Shown here piece by piece: positions 56,527 to 64,000 of a stretch of 64,000 bases of DNA; position 1 is the first letter of the stretch; each line of letters begins with the position of its first letter. The stretch is from Neofusicoccum parvum. Its lineage: Eukaryota > Ascomycota > Dothideomycetes > Botryosphaeriales > Botryosphaeriaceae. The notes beneath the pieces were generated by a model. The model ran no database searches and was not told where the DNA came from. It saw only the letters and a program-made list of their open reading frames with translations. Made by a program: the position numbers and the translations under genes. The stretch spans positions 1,736,001 through 1,800,000 of the forward strand of contig CP087216.1 in the NCBI GenBank assembly GCA_020912385.1, in the 5' to 3' direction.

Positions 56527-57887
56527 AAGCCACCACGAAGGTGATGGACGGAGAAGCGCTGGGGTCTGTGTCTGACTACGAAAGAGTGCAATCAGGGCGA
56601 GGCGAGGAGTCACTTGTGGCAGGAATAGCGGATTTCAGGGTACAAAATACTTGGGAGGAATCACGATCTTTGCGTTGCGACAGCCACCGTTCGATGTGGT
56701 ATTTTTTCTTTTTCTCGCTTTTTTTGCTAGTTCCATTTTCGATTGCTATTCCCCCTTATACCTCGCTGACGGGAGAAAATGCGGAGGATGCTTGTATGTA
56801 TGCGAATTACCTGCGGATTTTATGGTCACTAGCCCACCGTTCTATACCAAAACTAGACGTCGAGCGGGGGTCTGCCATGCTCACCAAGCACAGGTTCGGC
56901 ATCCGCACATCTGCCGCTCACGCTGCTCAACCCCGCGCGAAGGCAAGCTTCAGCGAAACGCCGGCACGTCCACAAGTGCGCTGGAAGCAGCCCTGTCCGG
57001 CATGCGCAGGCACTCGCCTATTCTGCAGGCGGCAGGAGCCGTCTGGTGAGTCCACGGTCTCGTCAACCCCGGCCCACTCGCGAGCCAATGCAGGTACCGG
57101 AAGCGGGGAACAAGGAACAGCACCCCGGCAGGGGCGTTGTGGGGACTCGAAACACCCAACGGCCCCCGCGTTCATCACCGCGCAAGTCCTGCTCTTCCCG
57201 CCCTGCTCTCCCACCACCGTCGAAGAGCAATTGACTGCCTCCTGCCCAGCTGTGTACGCGCGCAAACAAGCGGATACGGAACGCACGTTTCGTTAAGGAA
57301 AACATGAAACGGAGCTCGCTTTCGCAGACGCTGCCAAGCAGGCGAATTTCAATGCGGCTCTTGAAGAAAACGAGGTGCTGCGGGTAAGGGACCGGCGGAT
57401 TGACTCGCACGTCGGCGGCCCATTGGCCGCAAGGAGACGGCGAAAAACGTGGACATGCCGGGATAGGGGCAGCATCACGATATCCGACGGCGAGAGGAAC
57501 CCCCGGGCGGCCCCCAATGCCATCTTCTTGGGAAATCGTCGGATGCCGTACCTGGTTTCTCTGGAAGCACCCAATTGCAAGGACGCTCGCGCCGATCCCC
57601 GGACCTGGGCACGGCCGCGCCTTGCGCCCTCTACGCTGCTCTCACCACCCACGGACCCCCCTCCCGGAGCTATCCACGGACGGCGGAGCAACACGCCCAT
57701 AAAAACCCCCGGTCCCTCCGAGCATGATGGGTTTCTCTTCCAGGCCGGTTTCCTCTCGCTGCCGGAACCCGCCCCTCCTTTCGTTCACACATCCTCCAGC
57801 AGGAGCGCAGTCCGTCGCTCGAGGAACATAAACGCCAACAGACAAGAGCTTCGGCACCACCAGAACAAAACGCGCACCACCACCACG
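56527..57887. other. Intergenic region PEX11 / carboxylesterase
   Basis: About 1.36 kb. It has a T-rich stretch at 56700-56760, then GC-rich sequence. A CATAAAAAC element at 57698-57706, about 180 bases before the esterase ATG, may be its TATA box. No gene is supported. Confidence 0.5.
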
Positions 57888-59755
57888 ATGGTCACCACCA
57901 ACCTCCTAGCCGCAGCGGCCGGCCTCGCCGCGCTCGCCGGCGCCACCCCGCTGGCCCGCCGCGCCGACGCCAACACCACGGCCTCGGCCGTCCCGCCCGT
58001 GGTCTCGCTGGCCAACGGCATGCGCATCCACGGCAAGATCAACACGACGGCCTCGCCGTCGGTGGCGCAGTACCTGGGGATCCCGTACGCGGCGCCGCCG
58101 GTGGGCCAGCGGCGGTGGGCGGCGCCCGAGCCGTTCGCGTCGCTGTACGACGAGACGGCCGTCAACGCGACGGCGCTGCCGAAGAGCTGCTGGCAGTACG
58201 TCAGCGTGCAGCCGGGCATCCTGCGGACGGACGCGCCCGAGTTCATGATCGGCGCCGCCGGCATGAGCGAGGACTGCCTGACCGCGAGCGTGTGGGCGCC
58301 CGCCGCCGCCGTGGCCAACGCGTCCGCTGAGCCGCTGCCCGTGCTGATCTGGTTCTACGGCGGCGGCTTCGCCACCGGCGGCGAGGACGTGCCGTACCAG
58401 ATCCCGGACAAGTGGGTGGAGAGGAGCGGGGAGCATATTGTGGTGTCGTTCAAGTGAGTGGGGGCGGATGGGCGTTGGTGGGGGATTCGTTTGCTGACGA
58501 TGGCGGTGCACAGCTACCGGATTAACATCTTCGGCTTCCCGAACGCGGCGGCGTTGGGTGACGATGAGCAGAATTTGGGGCTGATGGATCAGCGGTTTGC
58601 GTGAGTGGATGATTCCCCGACTCCTCCTTCTTGTGCACGCCTCGGTTGTTGACGCCATCTTCCCCCAGCGTCGAATGGATCCGTGACAACATCGCCGCCT
58701 TCGGCGGAGACCCGGAGAAGATGGTCATCTGGGGCCAGTCGGCGGGCGCGGTGGCGGTCGACTACTACAACTTCGCGCAGATCGAGGACCCGATCGTCAA
58801 GGGCTTGATCATGGACTCGGGCACGGCGCACCTGGACCAGCTGACCAGCTGGGATCTGCCGCACTCCAACTTCTCGTTCGTGGCCAGCGGCCTCGGCTGC
58901 GGCAACCAGACCAGCGCGGCCGCCGAGCTGGCGTGCATGCGCGACGTGCCCGGCTGGAAGATCGAGAAGTTCGTGGCTGAGTACGAGGACAGCGGCGAGA
59001 GCCCGAGCATCACGTTCAGCCCGCGCGTCGACAACAAGTGGGTGTTTGGCAACTACACCGAGAGGGCGAGGAACGGGGATGTCAGCGACTTGGTGAGTGG
59101 TGACATTTGCCCCATCATTCTGGTGGTTGATAAGAAGACGAAACGAACTTTTGCTGACGCGTGCCTTCCCCCCTTCCAGCCCGCCATCATCGGCTTCAAC
59201 AAGGCCGAAGGCCTCTTCCTCGCGCCCTACTCGGTCGACGGCCCCGACCCGGCCACGGCCGCCACGCTGGGCTACGAGTACTTCTGGTGCCCGGCCACCA
59301 AGACGACCTAGTGAGTCTTTTCATCCCTTTCTCCCGCACCACCATCGGGCTTGGGGGTGGAATAAAAAAAGAAACTAACACCGCAACCCAGCGAACGCCT
59401 CGACGCGGGCCTCACCACGCACCGCTACTTCTACGCCGGCAACTTCTCCAACGTCTCCCCGCGGCCGTGGAACGGCGCGTACCACTCCAGCGAGCTGCCG
59501 CTGCTGTTCGGCACGCACGGCGACTTCCGCGGCGCGTCGACGGCGTTCGAGGTCGAGGTCAGCCACGCGCTGCAGGACGCGTGGGTGGCGTTCGCGCGCG
59601 ACCCGAAGAAGGGGCTGGACGGCGTCGAGTGGCCGAAGTACAAGGGCAAGAACGGCGGCGGCGAGGTGCGCCAGTTTGCGGTGGGCGAGGTGGTGGTGCA
59701 GACGGGGGATGTGGTGGCGATTGAGGAGGAGTGCGTGAGGAGGGGGCTGGTGTAG
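57888..59755 (+). CDS. Secreted type B carboxylesterase/lipase
   Basis: Exons are 57888-58453, 58514-58600, 58669-59092, 59180-59310 and 59392-59755, giving 523 residues. A signal peptide (LLAAAAGLAALAGATPLA) is followed by Arg-Arg, a Kex2-like processing site. The alpha/beta-hydrolase fold has QYLGIPYAAPPVGQRRW, SEDCLTASVWAP, the oxyanion strand IWFYGGGF, and nucleophile Ser242 in GQSAG. A probable acidic residue lies in FNKAEGLF, and the catalytic His in GAYHSSELPLLFG. Several N-glycosylation sequons (NTT, NAT, NAS, NQT, NYT, NVS) fit secretion. The substrate cannot be told. Introns are 60-87 bases. A frame upstream to 57375 lacks a leader logic and is rejected. Confidence 0.9.
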
Positions 59756-61491
59756 GGGAGCGGGGAGGTGGCTGTGGGGCGTGTGTGCTCTGTTCTTGTG
59801 TAAATACTAGAGGGGGTGTGAGGGTGGGTACGGGTCATGAATACGGGTTGCTTCAGATGCAATGGATTTTTCTCGGTGGAATTCTTATGAAAGTTATCTT
59901 GAGAAGACTTTGGAGCGAGCGAGAGCCAGAAACGCGTTGGCTGGAAGGGTGGACTGTGGGCCAGGGAGATGTCCGGACGATGGACGGTGAACAAGGAAAT
60001 GTGTGAAGAGCTACAGAGACTCATTCGCTGATGAAGACCTCATCTGAACGCGTCGGCCTGAGCATGAGAGGTTGCTCGCTTGCCCGGGCGAATGCTGCTA
60101 GTTGCGGATGTAGCCGAATGGCTGTTGTGCTCTTTGTGTCTTCGGCAAGTGAAGTCTGCGGGTGACAAAGAGGTGTATACACTGGCTGAGACGGGGTCCG
60201 GCACTGTACGCAGGAGACAAGCAACGAGCCCGCGGATTGCATACGGCGACCATTTTATCGCCGTCACCGCAGCGCCTCGCAAGCCTCGCCCTATGGAGTT
60301 TCGGCGATAAGCAGATAAAGAAGGCAGCGGATGTATCGACGGATTCGAAGACGGGCTTATCTCGAGTCGTGCGCGTCGGGATGCCGCCGCAGCAGGAGCA
60401 AGCCACGGCGCCGAACGGGGAGCATTACGCGCGTACGCACGAGAGCCGGCAGAGGGGACGACGGTGCGGTGTGCTCGTGGCTGGGCAATTGGACGCGGAC
60501 AGCGGCAGCGATGGGTGCTGAGTCGGCCGGGCTCGGCAGTCGGCAAGGCCATGGCGACCAAGCTTCGCCCAAGGCTGCGCCCTCGGCGGAAGCGACGACG
60601 GGAGCGAGGCTTGAGCCCGCCCTCCCGCCGTGGCGCCCAGTCCTGCTCTTGTTTTCTTGTTCCCTGCGGGCTCCTCGCGGCGGCGCGTGAGCCGCTGACG
60701 CCGGTGCAGAAACAGCGACGAAAGCGAGAGCGAGCGAGAGGGAGGCCGGCCGTGTTCGACTCAGCGCAGATTGCCGTCCTCGAAAAGATTTTCCCTCGTC
60801 CACCCAGGCCGGCGGATAGTCCCCGATGGTTCGCATCTTGCCTGCGCGCTCGAGCCACCGAAGCCACAGCGGGCATGCCGTACAGCCCGGAACCTGGCGA
60901 ATGGGGCGCCACTGCAACGGCACGATGGACGCATGTGCGGCTGATGCCAGCGGTGGACCAGATCTTTCTCCTCTTCTCCAGCCCAGCACGGGCGCCGGCC
61001 CAAGCCCCAACGGGCCACTCCCACCATCTGGCGGGGCTAGCGGGCGCTGGCCTGCGGCGGCCTTGGCCGACCGAGTGCATGCTGCGCGTGTGATGTGCCT
61101 ATCGCCGCTGCTACCCTGCATTGCCAGCCTCTCTTAACCTCCGCTGCTCTCCTGCGGCCTTGCCTCCTCCCGCGCTCTCCTAATCTCGCCCTCTCCCGCC
61201 CGCTATCACGCTGTGCCGCAGGCTAGCCAGCTTCGTTGACGTCGCCCACGCCGCGCGCCAGCTATATACCGCGGCACCGTCATCCGCGAGCAATTGATTC
61301 TCTTTCTCGTTGTTGTCCCGCTCTGCTGCGACGCCACAGGACCTGCGCCGGTTGAGACCCGTTCTCTCCACCCAACGCGCCGCCGCTGTCCAGGCCTTTA
61401 ATCTGCTGCGTGTCTGCCTTCTGGCCTGCGTGCTTCTCTCCTCCGCATTGCTCTGCGCTTGCTTGACACCGGTGCACCCTGTCCGCCAGCC
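59756..61491. other. Intergenic region esterase / MFS transporter
   Basis: About 1.7 kb. A 346-codon minus-strand frame (60040-61080) has an ATG but is overwhelmingly Arg/Ala/Ser with no domain, overlaps plus-strand frames of equal quality, and was not called. A TATATA box at 61264-61269 and a C/T-rich leader precede the transporter. Confidence 0.5.
61264..61269 (+). promoter_or_regulatory. TATA box of the MFS transporter gene
   Basis: TATATA lies about 223 bases upstream of the ATG at 61492, ahead of a pyrimidine-rich leader. I saw no CACGTG phosphate-response element in the preceding 1.5 kb. Confidence 0.45.
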
Positions 61492-63365
61492 ATGGAACCC
61501 AACGCAGCCACCCCTCCCCAAAGCGACAAGAACCTCGAGGCCGAGTTCTCGTCCGAGCCCCGACGCAACAGCTATGCCGCTACCGAGAAGAGTCGCTGGG
61601 AAAGAATCTGGCCCGTCATCGCCTGTGGAGCAGGTGCGTGTGCCCGCACCTTGTGTACCGTAATTGAAGCTGACGTCTCACAGGACTGTTCAGTGATGGC
61701 TACCTGAACAACGTGAGCGCCGCCACCCTCGCGCAACCCGCGTGAAGCTCGCAACTCGCAGAAAGCGTGAGGAACTGAGAGCTGACATGTCCCCGTCTTC
61801 TGCATTTGTAGGTCATCGGCTCCGTCAACACCATGCTCAGCAAAATCTACCCGGACACGTACGCCAACAGCAGCGCCCAGAACAACGTCTCGTCCATCAC
61901 CTTCGCCGGCACCGTCGTCGGCATGCTGTTCTTCGGCTATACGTCCGACCATTTCTCGCGCAAGTGGTCGCTCATGGCCTCGACCTTGATCATCATCCTC
62001 TTCGCCATTCTGGGCACCGGCTCGTACGGCGCGGGCGGCAGCGCCGGCGGCCTCTTTGCCGCGCTGACTGCCTACCGCTTTTTCCTTGGTATCGGTATTG
62101 GCGGGGAGTATCCGGCAGGCAGCGTTGGGTGTGCGGAGAGCACCGGCGAGCTGGAGAGCGGGACGAGAAATCGGTGGTTCATCCTGTTTACGAACGTCCA
62201 GATCGATATCGGGTAAGCGCTGCTTCTTGAAGCATCAGCTCCTCCATCATTGCCGGTCTACTGACAATCGACTTGTAGGTTCGTCGTTGCAGCGATTGTG
62301 CCATTGATTGTTGTAAGTAGCCGACTCTCCCCGGCGGCATAACCATTGCACGTGAACCGGCGACTCACAAACCCGCGCCAGGTCCTCGCCACCACCGAAG
62401 ACCACCTTCGCGCGGCGTGGCGCATCTGCCTGGGCATCGGCATTATCCCGCCGCTGTCGCTGCTCTGGCTGCGGCTCAAGCTGCAGGAGCCCGAGGCCTA
62501 CAAGCGCGAGTCGATGCGCGACACCCGGACGCCGTACCTGCTGGCGGCGCGCTACTACGGCTTCCGGCTGTTCATCGTGTCGCTGATCTGGTTCATCTAC
62601 GACTTCTCGGCGTACGCGTTCGGCATCTACAGCTCGACGATCCTGTCCAACCTGCTGGGCGAGGACGAGCGGCTGTGGAAGAGCTTCGCGTGGAACATCC
62701 TGGTCAACTTCTTCTACATCCCCGGCTGCCTGATCGGCTCGTACCTCGCCGACATCCCGTGGCTGGGCCCGAAGCGCACGCTGATCCTGGGCGTCGTGCT
62801 GCAGGGCATCGTCGGCTTCATCATGGCCGGCTGCTACTCGAGCCTCGAGAAGCCCGAGAACATCGCCGCCTTCTGCGTCGTCTACGGCATCTTCCTGAGC
62901 CTGGGCGAGATGGGGCCCGGCGACAACATCGGGCTGATGGCGAGCAAGACGAGCGCGACGTCTATCCGGTGAGTTGCTCCCGACGTGAGGAGGTGTCCGT
63001 GGAATGATTGCTGATGTGGGGGGGGGAACAGTGGCCAGTACTACGGCATCGCCGCCGCCATCGGGAAGATTGGCGCTTTCGTGGGCACCTGGGTCTTCCC
63101 GGTCATCCAGGACAACGCGCCGAACGCGACGCGCAAGGGCCAGGACCCCTTCTGGGTCGCGTCCAGCCTGGCTATTTTCGCGGGAATTGTTGCGTTCTTC
63201 TGCTTGCCGGATGTGGGCCAGGATACGATTGACGAGGAGGATGTGCGGTTTAGGGAGTACCTGGCGGCAAATGGATTTGATACGGCATTGATGGGCCTGA
63301 AGCCGAGCGGTGGGGAGGAGAGCAGTGTGGAGAAGGGGGAGGTGGAGACGGCTAAGGCGGCGTGA
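61492..63365 (+). CDS. MFS transporter, Git1-like (glycerophosphodiester/phosphate family)
   Basis: Exons are 61492-61633, 61684-61712, 61812-62212, 62279-62312, 62382-62968 and 63032-63365, giving 508 residues. Exons of 29 and 34 bases are unusually small, but every phase agrees. About twelve membrane helices are present. Helix 1 begins with GLFSDGYLNNVIGSVNTML, the loop 2-3 signature is FGYTSDHFSRKW, and helix 4-5 has RFFLGIGIGGEYPAGSV, as in the phosphate/glycerophosphoinositol branch. The second half has YDFSAYAFGIYSS, GPKRTLILGVV and [36 protein letters not shown]. By similarity to fungal Git1 proteins I infer plasma-membrane uptake of glycerophosphodiesters with protons; phosphate itself is the main alternative. 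The C-terminus is acidic and cytosolic. Confidence 0.88.
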
Positions 63366-64000
63366 AGGTAGAATTTCGTAGGCGTAGTAGGAGAGCGCAA
63401 GATTGGGGGTGAGAATCAGAGGGCGCGAGACTTAGAGGAGTAGAGGGTGGGTGGTTTAACAGAAACGGATCGAGAGTGTAAGTATAATTATATCTTAAAA
63501 GACTGAATTAAGGAGAATACTGGGAGAGATCTGAGCCGCAAGTATCTTGTCTCAAGAAGGACCGCCTCTTTGGAGAATCTGAGGCATCCTCAGGTGTTTG
63601 TCACTATTCCTACGCATACAAGCTCACTTACTACCACTGCTGGGGTTTCAGGGCCTAAATGTAACGCTTGAGTACTTGCTGAAGGCGATTGGCTGGAAAT
63701 GAAGGAGCAGCGCCAGCTTCTGTGTTTTTCAGCGGCCACGACTCCGGGCCAACATGGCTTACGACGCTGTTGTTTCTTCGTCTCAAGAGGACTCGACGGT
63801 CAACGGGCGATGGCCAGAAGACAGCACGCAAGACCACTGGCGGCGGGCATCGGTAGTTGTAGGTTGCAACAGGGCTGACTCGGCCGCGGCCAGGCCGAAA
63901 CAGGCAGCGCGGCCCAGCCAGACGCTCGCAATGCCGATCCAGAATCACCTCATCTCAAGCCGCCGGCGGGAGCATCGCCCATCCCCGCAACTTCTGCCAC
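63366..64000. other. Terminal intergenic stretch
   Basis: The transporter 3' end (AT-rich, 63420-63620) is followed by GC-rich sequence to the window edge. A 97-codon minus-strand frame (63655-63948) has no recognisable domain. Confidence 0.5.

Noticed and set aside
56085..57296. 403-codon frame running out of PEX11
   Set aside because: It is a PEX11 exon 3 read-through past a clear GTACGT donor; the true last exon is 56364-56526.
60040..61080. 346-codon ATG-started frame on the minus strand
   Set aside because: Composition is dominated by Arg, Ala, Ser and Pro with no domain. Plus-strand frames over the same bases are equally open, as expected for GC-rich non-coding DNA.
1..64000. tRNA genes, CRISPR arrays and transposase genes
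   Set aside because: I looked for T-loop-like GGTTCGANTCC motifs, regularly spaced repeats and transposase or reverse-transcriptase motifs and found none convincing. A covariance-model search would be needed to exclude small RNAs.

Overview
The window is nuclear DNA from a filamentous ascomycete (Pezizomycotina). Genes have short GT-AG introns, mostly 48-99 bases, often with a CTAAC or CTGAC branch site just before the acceptor. The families are typical of mould genomes: HET domain, group VIII phytochrome, CrpA/Pca1-type metal ATPase, Git1-type transporter, GPI-anchored wall protein. Class is not certain; the mix fits Dothideomycetes or Eurotiomycetes. I saw no tRNA, rRNA, CRISPR array or transposase gene. 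All exon borders below were read by eye from splice signals and frame continuity and have not been checked against transcripts.

Layout. 0-2 kb: a YANK/STK32-type kinase. 2.1-6.6 kb: a long GC-rich stretch with simple repeats and no convincing gene. 6.6-9.4 kb: a P1B heavy-metal ATPase (-). 10.9-14.3 kb: the DNA-repair protein Rad4/XPC (+). 14.8-17.8 kb: proteasome subunit alpha3 (PRE9, -) diverging from a WW/FF-domain splicing-type protein (+). 17.8-23.7 kb: an accessory-looking block with a HET-domain gene (-), a multi-pass membrane protein of unknown function (+), a C2H2 zinc-finger gene (+) and a broken ORF. 24.1-27.7 kb: mRNA cap methyltransferase (ABD1, -) diverging from proteasome subunit RPN7 (+). 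28.6-30.2 kb: alanine aminotransferase. 31.0-31.8 kb: a Trp-rich GPI-anchored secreted protein. 32.8-38.1 kb: a 1,731-residue ankyrin/RCC1/double-BTB protein (IBTK/Btb3-like). 39.2-40.8 kb: an unrecognised disordered basic protein (-). 41.5-43.2 kb: a flavoprotein + F-box-like + ankyrin-like fusion (-). 45.9-50.4 kb: phytochrome hybrid histidine kinase. 52.4-53.4 kb: cytochrome b5. 55.6-56.5 kb: PEX11. 57.9-59.8 kb: a secreted type B carboxylesterase. 61.5-63.4 kb: a Git1-like MFS transporter.

Most of the window is housekeeping: repair, proteasome, capping, splicing, peroxisome, ER electron transfer. Two proteasome genes each share a divergent promoter region with an RNA-processing gene. The least explained parts are the HET/membrane/zinc-finger block and the flavoprotein-F-box-ankyrin fusion. 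The fusion keeps a Hal3/PPCDC-like fold but lacks the residues used for catalysis, and it is the best candidate for undescribed biology here.
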